From Blautia argi (GTDB lineage Bacteria; Bacillota; Clostridia; Lachnospirales; Lachnospiraceae), in assembly GCF_003287895.1 (NCBI RefSeq), contig NZ_CP030280.1:627501-691500 (forward strand): a stretch of DNA of 64,000 nucleotides. Reading direction: 5' to 3'. The translations under genes were made by a program, and so were the position numbers. The notes beneath the pieces were generated by a model. The model saw only the letters and a program-made list of their open reading frames with translations. It was not told the origin of the DNA and made no database searches. Of the stretch, positions 56,505 to 64,000 are shown one piece after another (position 1 is the stretch's first letter; every line of letters starts with the position of its first letter).

Positions 56505-58404
56505 ACTTAAGCAGTTCCGGTTCAAGATTTTTTATATGAGTTTCCAGGGTGTTGCGGTCAACCAGGGCAGGAACAACCCCTTGTCTGGAAACACAGAAAC
56601 CTGCGGCATATGTGGCAATACGAATGGATTTTTCCAGAGAATAACCTTCAATTAGAAAAGAAGCCAGCGCAGAAATAAAAGCATCGGCGCCGCCGGTAGT
56701 ATCAATGGAAACAAAGTCAGCAGAGGGAAAATATTTTGCCTTTTCTGCAGTTTTCAGATAGCAGCCTTCATGTCCAAGGGTAATAATAACAATTTTTACC
56801 CCTTTTTGAAAAAAGTATTCAGCTTGCCCTTCTATGGTGTTGTACTGAGGACACAGGGCAGCGGCTTCTTTGCGGTTAGGTATAAAAATATCTGTGTTTT
56901 TTAAAAGCTGATCAGGTATTGTTTTCAGAGCAGCAGGTTTTACAATATTTTGCGCTCCGTATTTCCGGGCAATTTTAGCAGCTTCCAGGACAGTTTCAAG
57001 AGGAATTTCCGTAGAAAGCAGACAAAAGCCGGTATTTTCAAAAAGATGCTGCCTCTTTTGAATATCTTCCGGATTTAAATTTCCGTTTGCACCGGACATG
57101 ATGGTAATAGTTCCCTCACCATTTCGCTCAATATAGATATAAGCTTTGCCGGTCTGTGTTTTCATGTCCCTATGAACGCCCTGAGTAGCCACCTGTTCTT
57201 TTTCTAAAATATCAAATATAAAGTTGGAATCAGAATCATTGCCGATTTCTCCTATCAGAGAAACCTCTCGCCCCAGCTTCGCAGCTCCAACAGCCTGGTT
57301 GGCACCTTTTCCTCCAAGCGTGGTGGTAGAACTCAGTATCGTGGTGGTTTTCCCTGCCTGGGGTAGCCAGTCTACATTAAACGTGATATCCATATTGATA
57401 CTTCCCACTACCACAATTTTTTTTGAACGAAAGAAAGAAGGAATATCCAAACTGTCTTCATTGTCAAAACAATAGGGAGAAGTAAAGGTATATTCGGATT
57501 TTTCAGCCTCTTTTTTTTCACATTTTTGGATTAAGTTTTTGCATACATAGTACCCAAATTCGCGGTAAGGAATTTTGATACTGGAAATGTGAGGGAATGA
57601 AACTGTTTCTCTCACATCATCTTTTAGACTTACTATGGACAAGTCCGAAGGCACATAATAGTGCATTTTATTCATTTGTTCGTATAGAGTCAAAGAAGAA
57701 GCAAAATGTGAACTGGCAATTCCTGAAAATCCATAATTCAGTATTCGGGAACAACAGGCCGGGTCTGAGATATAGAGCTTCATATTATCATGGTAAGGAA
57801 TTTGATAATCGAAAAGACATTCCTTAAATCCTTCAAATACCATATCGGAACGTCTGCTTTTTTCCTTCAAAAGGCAGGCAATTTTGCTGTGTTTATATTC
57901 TAATAGCTTTTGGGTGAGAATATATCCCATGGTTTTAAAGTCTATATTATAAGCAGATAGAGTATAAGGTGCATTTATATAACAGACAGAAATATTCTGT
58001 TCTGTAAAATAATGTTCGTATTGAAGGCTGTTTTTATCTGCCGGTTCCCAGAGCACTCCATCTACGTTATTTTTGCACAGAGAGGTAATATGCTTTAATT
58101 CAATGTTTGTATCATTTTGGCTGTCAAGAAGCAAGATGTTATACCCCTGCTCTTGTGCTGCCTGGAGAATACCATTCAGCAGTAGATTCGTTTGTGAGGT
58201 TGTGCGTAACAGAACCCCCAGCAGGAATCGTTTGGCATTGGATATATTTTTTACCGTGGCATAAGGTGTATAGTTATATTCTTTTACAATTTTCAGTACC
58301 CGGTTGCACGTTTCAGGATTGATATTTTGCGCCTTGTTGTTGATGACTTTAGAAACTGTCGAAATAGAAACACCAGCCAGGTTAGCAATTTCTTTAATGG
58401 TCAT
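56503..58404 (-). CDS. LacI-type repressor fused to a ribokinase-type (PfkB) domain
   Basis: A 633-residue two-part protein. Residues 1-50 are a LacI helix-turn-helix and hinge (IKEIANLAGVSISTVSKVIN). Residues about 57-315 are a periplasmic-binding-protein-like ligand domain. Residues 328-627 are a full ribokinase fold: KKIVVVGSINMDITF, GGKGANQAVGAAKLG (364-378) and the NxxE motif (Asn510, Glu513). The catalytic loop reads DTTGGADAF (568-576): the base Asp574 is kept but the usual GAGD/AAGD is GGAD. CGAGG precedes the ATG. It is divergent from a riboside-uptake operon that has its own ribokinase. It is probably a repressor whose kinase domain senses or modifies the sugar. Confidence 0.93.
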   Translation of the reverse strand: MTIKEIANLAGVSISTVSKVINNKAQNINPETCNRVLKIVKEYNYTPYATVKNISNAKRFLLGVLLRTTSQTNLLLNGILQAAQEQGYNILLLDSQNDTNIELKHITSLCKNNVDGVLWEPADKNSLQYEHYFTEQNISVCYINAPYTLSAYNIDFKTMGYILTQKLLEYKHSKIACLLKEKSRRSDMVFEGFKECLFDYQIPYHDNMKLYISDPACCSRILNYGFSGIASSHFASSLTLYEQMNKMHYYVPSDLSIVSLKDDVRETVSFPHISSIKIPYREFGYYVCKNLIQKCEKKEAEKSEYTFTSPYCFDNEDSLDIPSFFRSKKIVVVGSINMDITFNVDWLPQAGKTTTILSSTTTLGGKGANQAVGAAKLGREVSLIGEIGNDSDSNFIFDILEKEQVATQGVHRDMKTQTGKAYIYIERNGEGTITIMSGANGNLNPEDIQKRQHLFENTGFCLLSTEIPLETVLEAAKIARKYGAQNIVKPAALKTIPDQLLKNTDIFIPNRKEAAALCPQYNTIEGQAEYFFQKGVKIVIITLGHEGCYLKTAEKAKYFPSADFVSIDTTGGADAFISALASFLIEGYSLEKSIRIATYAAGFCVSRQGVVPALVDRNTLETHIKNLEPELLK

Positions 58405-58433
58405 AAGAGAAACCTCGTTGTAAGTTTTTTTCT

Positions 58434-58462
58434 ATTATGAAGGATAAGGAAAAATTTGTCAA
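58434..58462 (-). promoter_or_regulatory. Promoter of the LacI-kinase gene
   Basis: On the minus strand TTGACA (58462-58457) and CATAAT (58439-58434) with a 17-nt spacer. The start codon follows 29 nt further on. Confidence 0.8.
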
Positions 58463-58544
58463 TGCAGAAATGAAGGGCAGTTGTAAAAATGCATAAAAAT
58501 AAAAGCGATAAAATGGAATTAATTAACAAAAATGCAAAAACATA

Positions 58545-58573
58545 TTGACAGGGAAATGGAATATGAGTATTCT
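58545..58573 (+). promoter_or_regulatory. Promoter of the nucleoside-hydrolase operon
   Basis: TTGACA (58545-58550) and TATTCT (58568-58573) with a 17-nt spacer. The leader to the start codon at 58649 is about 70 nt and contains the palindrome at 58593-58612. Confidence 0.8.
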
Positions 58574-58592
58574 ATGTGTATAGGAAAAAGGT

Positions 58593-58612
58593 TTAGGAAA
58601 ATGATTTCCTAA
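58593..58612. promoter_or_regulatory. Candidate operator of the LacI-kinase protein
   Basis: TTAGGAAAATGATTTCCTAA is a palindrome with 8-bp arms and a 4-nt centre, just after the predicted transcription start. An extra half site TAGGAAAA lies at 58581-58588. The centre lacks the CG pair common in LacI-family operators, so the assignment is tentative. Confidence 0.55.
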
Positions 58613-58648
58613 TACGTAATGACATAAGAATGAGAAAGGAGAAACGCA

Positions 58649-59626
58649 ATGAAAGAAGAAATACAAAGGAGTTGGGAAGAATTTACCAGTGCAAGAGCAA
58701 AGGAGAAAAGTAAGATTGATAACGCAAAACTTATTATGAAGTTAGAAAAGCCAAAAGGAAAGGTAGATGTAGTAATTGATACAGATACATACAATGAAAT
58801 TGATGATCAGTTTGCAGTGGCGTATTTAATAAAATCAGATGACAAGCTTAATCTAAAAGCAATATATGCAGCTCCATTTCACAATGAGAAATCCACCGGA
58901 CCGGCAGATGGTATGGAGAAAAGCTATCAGGAAATTATGAACATTCTTACATTGCTGGAGAGAGAAGACTTAAAAGCCAATGTATATAAGGGTTCAACTG
59001 CATATATGCCATCTGAAACAGAACCAGTAATATCTGAAGCAGCCAAAGACTTAGCGGAAAGAGCTATGCGGTATACAGAGGAGGATCCGTTATATGTGAT
59101 TGCGATAGGCGCTATTACGAATGTGTCTTCTGCACTTTTATTGAATCCGGAAATAAAAAATAGAATGGTATTAATCTGGTTAGGCGGAAATGCTATTCAC
59201 TGGCCTCATAATAGAGAGTTTAATCTGTTTCAAGATGTGGCAGGAGCCAGAATTGTATTTGGGTGTGGGGTTCCATTGGTTCAGCTGCCCTGTATGGGAG
59301 TTGTATCTGCCTTTACTACAAGCGGTCCGGAACTGGAGTATCACCTCAGAGGGAAAAACAAGCTTTGTGATTACTTGGTAGATGTTACGACAAAAGAGGC
59401 ACTGGAATGTTATGGAGGCTCTACGTGGACAAGGCCGATTTGGGACGTGACAGCAGTAGCATGGCTGCTTGATGGGGATTTTGAGGAGGATTGTCTGATA
59501 CATAGCCCGATTCCGGAATATGATGACAGATATGCCTTTGATAACAATCGCCATTTTATAAAATATGTGTACCATATTAAGCGAGATAATCTTTTTGCGG
59601 ATTTGTTTGAAAAACTTGCAAAATAA
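58649..59626 (+). CDS. Nucleoside hydrolase family protein, atypical active site
   Basis: A 325-residue protein of the inosine-uridine nucleoside hydrolase family. The calcium/ribose motif is DTDTYNEIDDQFA (Asp44, 46, 52, 53), two residues longer than the classical DxDPGxDD loop. FNLFQDVAGARIVF (Asn193, Asp197) matches the ribose-binding E-F-N...D-A motif. The segment that normally reads H-D reads RPIWDVTAVAW, so the leaving-group His is Trp266 while Asp267 is kept. A 40-residue N-terminal extension is present. It is first in an operon with a CUT1 importer and a ribokinase. The fold is clear; the exact riboside substrate is open. Confidence 0.88.
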   Translation: MKEEIQRSWEEFTSARAKEKSKIDNAKLIMKLEKPKGKVDVVIDTDTYNEIDDQFAVAYLIKSDDKLNLKAIYAAPFHNEKSTGPADGMEKSYQEIMNILTLLEREDLKANVYKGSTAYMPSETEPVISEAAKDLAERAMRYTEEDPLYVIAIGAITNVSSALLLNPEIKNRMVLIWLGGNAIHWPHNREFNLFQDVAGARIVFGCGVPLVQLPCMGVVSAFTTSGPELEYHLRGKNKLCDYLVDVTTKEALECYGGSTWTRPIWDVTAVAWLLDGDFEEDCLIHSPIPEYDDRYAFDNNRHFIKYVYHIKRDNLFADLFEKLAK

Positions 59627-59682
59627 ACAGGAAAGCAAGGGGATAGATGGAGAAGTATTTAAAGAAAAGGAGATATGGGAAT

Positions 59683-61014
59683 ATGAGAGCAAGAAAAATA
59701 TTGACATTAACAACAGTAAGTACAATGATTGCAGCATCATTAAGTTTTACAGGGTGTGGAAACGCGGAAAGCAGCGACGGCAAAGCGACATCTAAGGGGG
59801 ATTCAGACAGCGTGACTTTAAAGTGGGTTTCTCAGGGACCTGGCGAGGACTCCTGGGAAGGTCTTACAAAGCCCATATTGGAAGAATACGAAAAGGAAAC
59901 AGGTGTGCATATTGATGCGGAATTCTATTCTTTCAATGATTTGTTTGAGGTTATAGAAACAAAAGCCGCAGCAGGAAATGCAGACTTTGATGTGATGAGT
60001 GTTGACGTTACCTATATTGCCAAATATGGCACCAGTGGATATCTGGAACCATTGGATAAGTATTTTACTGATGAAGACAAAGCAAAATGGGATTCTGCTT
60101 CTTATCAGGCCGGAGTTTGGGAAGATACGATGTATGCGGCGCCAGAAAATACTTCTACACAGGTACTATATTATAATAAAACATTGCTTGATGAGGCGGG
60201 CATTGTAATTCCTGAAAACGATGAGAATCATCGACTTACATATGATCAGATAGCAGATTTAGCAAAACAGGCATTGGAAAAACTGGATCCAGATGGAACA
60301 GAGGGATTGATTGGCTTCGATTTCCAACAGGTAAGTCGTGTATATCAGATGAATATGCTTGCCAATGCTATGGGAGGTAAAAATATCAGTGATGATGGAT
60401 ACTCATTAGATGGCGTTGTCAATACAAAACCATGGATTGATGCCATGACCTGGTATCAGGACTTAGTAAATGCGGGTATTGCTTCCAAGGGGTATGATGC
60501 AGATCAGCTGGGCGAACAATTCTATGCAGGTAAGATGTTATTTATGGTTGGCGGAACCTGGACGCCATCAGGTATGAAGGTTGATGATGAAATTGAATGT
60601 ACATATGCACCATGCTTTGAAGGATTTGAAGACAAGGCGGCAACATCTACAGGAAGTTGGTATTTTGGTATTAATTCTAATTCGAAAAATAAAGATGCGG
60701 CGGCAGACTTTATTAAATGGTTTACCTTGGAAAAAGGAAATGATATGTGGTTAGAGGTAAACGGAGATGTACCTAGCCGTTTGGATAAGCAGGAAGAGAT
60801 AAAGAACGATCCAGATGCTTCTAAGGATATGAAAATAGCGGCATATGAAGCAGCAAACACTGCTGTACCACGTGCGGTAACGCCTGTTTTTGGTGAGTAC
60901 TCTACCGTATTAGATCAGGCCTGGGAAGATGTTCGGAACGGTGCAGATGTAGAGGAAACCTTGGAGAATGCAATAGAACAGTTTGAATCCGCTACAGCGG
61001 CATATAAAAAATAA
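59683..61014 (+). CDS. CUT1 ABC transporter binding lipoprotein
   Basis: A 443-residue family-1 binding protein with lipobox FTGC (Cys25). Recognisable pieces are LKWVSQGPGEDSWEG near the mature N terminus and AAADFIKWFT near the C-terminal half. ATG 59683 is preferred to 59647 because AAAAGGAG lies ten bases before it and it opens the signal peptide. It lies 56 nt after the nucleoside hydrolase. Nucleosides are usually imported by BmpA-type or CUT2 systems, so a CUT1 binding protein here is notable. The ligand may be a riboside or a larger ribose-containing sugar. Confidence 0.9.
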   Translation: MRARKILTLTTVSTMIAASLSFTGCGNAESSDGKATSKGDSDSVTLKWVSQGPGEDSWEGLTKPILEEYEKETGVHIDAEFYSFNDLFEVIETKAAAGNADFDVMSVDVTYIAKYGTSGYLEPLDKYFTDEDKAKWDSASYQAGVWEDTMYAAPENTSTQVLYYNKTLLDEAGIVIPENDENHRLTYDQIADLAKQALEKLDPDGTEGLIGFDFQQVSRVYQMNMLANAMGGKNISDDGYSLDGVVNTKPWIDAMTWYQDLVNAGIASKGYDADQLGEQFYAGKMLFMVGGTWTPSGMKVDDEIECTYAPCFEGFEDKAATSTGSWYFGINSNSKNKDAAADFIKWFTLEKGNDMWLEVNGDVPSRLDKQEEIKNDPDASKDMKIAAYEAANTAVPRAVTPVFGEYSTVLDQAWEDVRNGADVEETLENAIEQFESATAAYKK

Positions 61015-61121
61015 GGAATGATGTGAGATGGCGGTATATCCTGACCGGTATTCCGCCATTTCTTTGATGAAACAGATAAAATCTGACAGGTTGTTTTGAT
61101 TTGGAAAGACAGGAGGATACT

Positions 61122-61980
61122 ATGGGTGGTGTCTACATTAAAAATAAATGGCTTCCGTATCTTTTAATACTGCCAACAATTATTTTGATTTGCATATTTA
61201 AAATTTATCCTATTATTGACAGTGTTATACAGGGAGTTCTCTCTACAGAGGGGAGTTTTACACTGGAAAATTACAAATTATTATTTGCGGATAAAACATT
61301 TTGGAACTCTTTGTGGGTCACTTTGAAGTTTAATCTTATTATTATACCGCTGCAGATTATCATTGCTTTTATTATGGCCATGATTGTCAATGTCAAAGTT
61401 CGTGGCATTGAAATTTTCAGAACGGTTTTTTATTTGCCGTTTTGTATTTCATTAACCATTGCAACTGTTATCTGGCAGATGATGTTGAATGTGAATAACG
61501 GAGTAATCAATAGTGTGCTTGGGATTTTAGGTATTCGTCCCATCGGATTTCTTATTGATAAAAAATGGGCGCTCCTGTCGATTGTTTTAATTGCGTCATG
61601 GAGAGGCTGTGCATACTGGATGATGTTTATTTCTGGCAGGATTGAAGGGAATTGATACTGCAGTATATGAGTCAGCTAAAATTGACGGATCGGGTTTTTT
61701 CAGTACATTATTTAGAATTACAATTCCTCTTCTGAAAAATACATTACTTTTTGTGGTTATAGCGAATACTACTGCTAACTTTTTGCTTTTTGCGCCCATT
61801 CAAATTGCTACAGATGGCGGCCCTCAAGGCAGCACCAATGTGTTAATGTATGAGGCGTATAAGTCAGCGTTTAAATATTCAAACAGACCAAGACAGGCCT
61901 GTATTGTGACCATACTGCTGGTGATTGTTGTGCTGGTATGTTTTGTTCAAAATAAGTGTTTGAAAGAAAAGGAGGTATAA
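61122..61980 (+). CDS. CUT1 ABC transporter permease, frameshifted as assembled
   Basis: Reads as a 285-residue MalF/UgpA-type permease if one G of the GG at 61635-61636 is dropped (WMMFIS then AGLKGIDTAVYESAKIDG). It has six membrane segments and the EAA loop as ESAKIDGSGFFSTL. ATG 61122 follows AGGAGG; the frame is open from 61101 but without a site there. Its last codon lies 4 nt before the next permease. Confidence 0.88.
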
Positions 61981-61984
61981 GGGT

Positions 61985-62833
61985 ATGACACGGAAGCAAA
62001 AAAGAATTACAAAAAAAGTTGTCATATATATAGTGTTGGTAATTATGACGATTGCGTCCTTATTTCCTATTTTCTTTTGTTTATCAGCATCTTTAAGAAC
62101 ACAGGAAGACTTGTTTAGGAATATGTTTCCATTTACGATAAAGTCTTTGATTCCTACTGCGGTTACAGGGGAAAATTACAGCATACTTTTTACAAAGTAT
62201 GAGTTTTGGCGTCCGATTCTGAATACAATGATTGTTACAGTGGCTTCGATTATTCTGGGCTGTCTTATTAACTCAATGGCGGGATTTGCATTTACCTGTT
62301 TTGAATTCAAAGGAAAAAAACTTTTTTATCCACTTGTGTTAATATCGTTTATGGTTCCGTTTGAAGCAATTGCGATTCCGTTGTATAATGTTGCGGACAG
62401 TTTTGGAATGGTGGATACTTATGCGGGCATGATAATACCTGCGATTGCAGATGGATTGGTAACCTTTTTGTTTATTCAGTTTTTCAAAGATATTCCGCCG
62501 AGTTTGGTAGAGGCAGCACGGGTAGACGGAGCAAAGTGGCCGACGATATTTGCAAAAGTAATTATGCCCATTTCAATTCCGGTATTTGTGACAGCCGGAC
62601 TTATGATTTTTATGAATCAGTGGAATTCTTATATGTGGCCTCTTTTGGTAGCGCGTTCTAAGGAAATCAGGACAATTCAGATAGCAATCAGTCAGTTCAG
62701 CGGAGAGCGTTCTATTCAATGGACATATATCTATGCAGGGTCTATGATATCAGCCATTATTCCAATCTGTCTGTTCCTTCCATTTCAGAAATACTTTGTG
62801 GAAGGTATTACGGCAGGAAGCGTGAAAGGATAA
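61985..62833 (+). CDS. CUT1 ABC transporter permease (MalG type)
   Basis: A 282-residue permease with six membrane segments and the EAA loop EAARVDGAKWPTIFAKV. The C terminus EGITAGSVKG is typical. AAAGGAGG precedes the ATG. It pairs with the preceding permease and the binding protein at 59.7 kb. No ATPase is encoded in the operon. Confidence 0.93.
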   Translation: MTRKQKRITKKVVIYIVLVIMTIASLFPIFFCLSASLRTQEDLFRNMFPFTIKSLIPTAVTGENYSILFTKYEFWRPILNTMIVTVASIILGCLINSMAGFAFTCFEFKGKKLFYPLVLISFMVPFEAIAIPLYNVADSFGMVDTYAGMIIPAIADGLVTFLFIQFFKDIPPSLVEAARVDGAKWPTIFAKVIMPISIPVFVTAGLMIFMNQWNSYMWPLLVARSKEIRTIQIAISQFSGERSIQWTYIYAGSMISAIIPICLFLPFQKYFVEGITAGSVKG

Positions 62834-62847
62834 TAGGAGAGGCCGGT

Positions 62848-63780
62848 ATGAAAAAAATTTTAGTTATTGGAAGTTTAAATTTGGATATGACGGTTCAGGT
62901 GGATCATACACCTGCTGTAGGAGAAACGATTCTCAGCAATAAAATGGATATGAATGCAGGCGGCAAAGGAGCAAATCAGGCATGCGCTTTGGGAAAACTG
63001 GGAGCAGATGTTACAATGCTGGGCGCAGTTGGAAAAGATATGTATGCAGATATTCAACTTAACAGTCTGAAAGCAGCCGGTGTTCATACTGATAAGATAG
63101 TAATAAAAGAAAATACAAGTACAGGTATTGCGCTGATTGCGGTAAATGCAGAAGGAGATAATAGTATCATTGTTGTTTCGGGAGCAAATTCAGATTTATC
63201 TAAGCAAGATATCGATAATAATCTGGAGGCGATAAGGGATTGTGATATAGTGATTCTCCAATTAGAAGTGCCGTTGGAAACAGTATGTTATGCCGCAAAA
63301 ATTGCAAAAGAAATGGGGAAGATGGTGATTTTGGATCCGGCTCCTGTACCAAAAGAATTTCCGGAGGAGCTTTATCAATATTTAGATATTATAAAGCCAA
63401 ATGAAACAGAATTGGGAATGTTGACCGGAATAAAAGAACCGGAGAGTCATTTGAAAGAGGCGGTTGAGTGCTTGAGGGAGAAAGGTGTTCATAATATCAT
63501 AGTAACCTTAGGCGAAAAGGGGGTTTATGTAGACTGTAAAACAATGAAAGCAGAATGGATACCTGCAATAAAAGTACATGCTGTGGATACAACAGCTGCC
63601 GGAGATTCTTTTACAGCAGCATTAGCCATTATGCTTGCGGAAGGAAAAAGTCTGAGAGAAGCAGTTATATTTGCAAACTATGTTTCGTCTATTGTGGTGA
63701 CACGAAAAGGGGCACAGACTTCTATTCCTACCTTGGAAGAGGTGAGGTGTTATATCAAATTAAAGGAAACTGCACTATAG
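62848..63780 (+). CDS. rbsK: Ribokinase (PfkB family)
   Basis: A 310-residue kinase that converts D-ribose to ribose 5-phosphate. It has the N-terminal VIGSLNLDMTVQVDHTP, the first PfkB signature GGKGANQACALGKLG (about 37-51), the metal-linked NxxE in IKPNETEL, and the catalytic loop DTTAAGDSF with the base Asp. ATAGGAGAGG precedes ATG 62848, 14 nt after the permease. It is the last gene of the riboside operon and would use ribose released by the nucleoside hydrolase. It is clearly related to the kinase half of the fusion protein at 56.5 kb. Confidence 0.93.
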   Translation: MKKILVIGSLNLDMTVQVDHTPAVGETILSNKMDMNAGGKGANQACALGKLGADVTMLGAVGKDMYADIQLNSLKAAGVHTDKIVIKENTSTGIALIAVNAEGDNSIIVVSGANSDLSKQDIDNNLEAIRDCDIVILQLEVPLETVCYAAKIAKEMGKMVILDPAPVPKEFPEELYQYLDIIKPNETELGMLTGIKEPESHLKEAVECLREKGVHNIIVTLGEKGVYVDCKTMKAEWIPAIKVHAVDTTAAGDSFTAALAIMLAEGKSLREAVIFANYVSSIVVTRKGAQTSIPTLEEVRCYIKLKETAL

Positions 63781-63799
63781 TTTTTAAAAAATAATTTTG

Positions 63800-63861
63800 T
63801 TTTCGGTTAGAGCAGGCGTTACATGCCAGTTCGTTTGCAAATGGTTTGACCCGACCGAAAA
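63800..63861 (+). other. Structured region after the ribokinase gene
   Basis: TTTTCGGT (63800-63807) pairs with ACCGAAAA (63854-63861), enclosing about 46 nt that contain a further GGC/GCC stem (63813-63825). It may be a terminator of the operon, since more A follows rather than T, or an uncharacterised RNA element. No known riboswitch is recognised. Confidence 0.4.
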
Positions 63862-63883
63862 AATCGTGATAACAAATAAGTCT

Positions 63884-63926
63884 AAGACCCTCAGAGGCGG
63901 CTGCTTCTAGGGGTCTTGTTATTTTT
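63884..63926 (+). terminator. Terminator after the riboside operon
   Basis: AAGACCC (63884-63890) pairs with GGGTCTT (63911-63917), with an inner AGAGGC/GCTTCT stem, followed by GTTATTTTT. Confidence 0.7.
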
Positions 63927-63999
63927 GATGTCTTTTGTGCTTCATCTTATTTTTCCCGTCTGTCTTAAATTTTCTTTTGAAAATTTCCCAAATCCCGCA
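63919..63999 (-). CDS. Possible C-terminal end of a minus-strand gene
   Basis: From the window edge the minus strand is open for 26 codons, ending at 63919. It encodes a Lys-rich tail (FKRKFKTDGKNKMKHKRH). A hairpin directly follows the stop. It is too short to identify, and another minus frame gives a similar short tail. Confidence 0.25.
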   Translation of the reverse strand, partial: CGIWEIFKRKFKTDGKNKMKHKRHQK

Positions 64000-64000
64000 G

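Overview
The window looks like part of the chromosome of a Gram-positive gut anaerobe of the Lachnospiraceae, most likely Blautia or a close relative. This is inferred from the 23S sequence, the tRNA cluster, the AGGAGG ribosome binding sites, the many CUT1 sugar ABC importers without their own ATPase, and YesM/YesN-type two-component systems beside glycoside hydrolases. No taxonomic search could be run.

Layout: 1-2.2 kb is the 3' part of a 23S rRNA gene and six tRNAs (Asn, Glu, Thr, Met, Asp, Leu) with no recognisable 5S gene between them. 2.3-3.5 kb is an MFS transporter on the minus strand. 3.8-11.1 kb is a glycosaminoglycan-type cassette: CUT1 importer, GH88 unsaturated glucuronyl hydrolase and two cysteine-type sulfatases. 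11.2-35.4 kb is a mannose-glycan cassette: two YesM/YesN systems, GH125 and GH38 alpha-mannosidases, a CUT1 importer with two binding proteins, a GH42-like hydrolase, a GH2 beta-mannosidase and a mannose-isomerase-like AGE enzyme. None of the hydrolases has a signal peptide, so imported oligosaccharides would be cut inside the cell. 35.4-54.7 kb is mostly housekeeping and transport: purine permease, LAS carboxypeptidase, heterodimeric ABC exporter, TrkH with a KdpDE-like pair, peptidase T, LrgAB, a cytidylate-kinase-like protein, a GntR regulator, an EamA transporter, FeoAB, a DUF1275 protein and an AraC regulator. 54.7-56.4 kb is a GH13 alpha-glucosidase.

The most unusual locus is 56.5-63.8 kb. 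A minus-strand gene encodes a complete LacI-type repressor fused to a complete ribokinase-type (PfkB) domain. It is transcribed divergently from an operon of an atypical nucleoside hydrolase, a CUT1 importer and a separate ribokinase. The layout suggests uptake of a riboside, release of ribose and phosphorylation of ribose, with the regulator itself carrying a kinase fold that could sense the sugar.

As assembled, eight genes carry a frameshift. In every case dropping one base restores a full-length family protein, which points to one-base insertion errors more than to gene decay. One further gene, a YesN-type response regulator, is cleanly broken by a 1,325-bp IS4-like element with a 7-bp target duplication; this is a genuine insertion.
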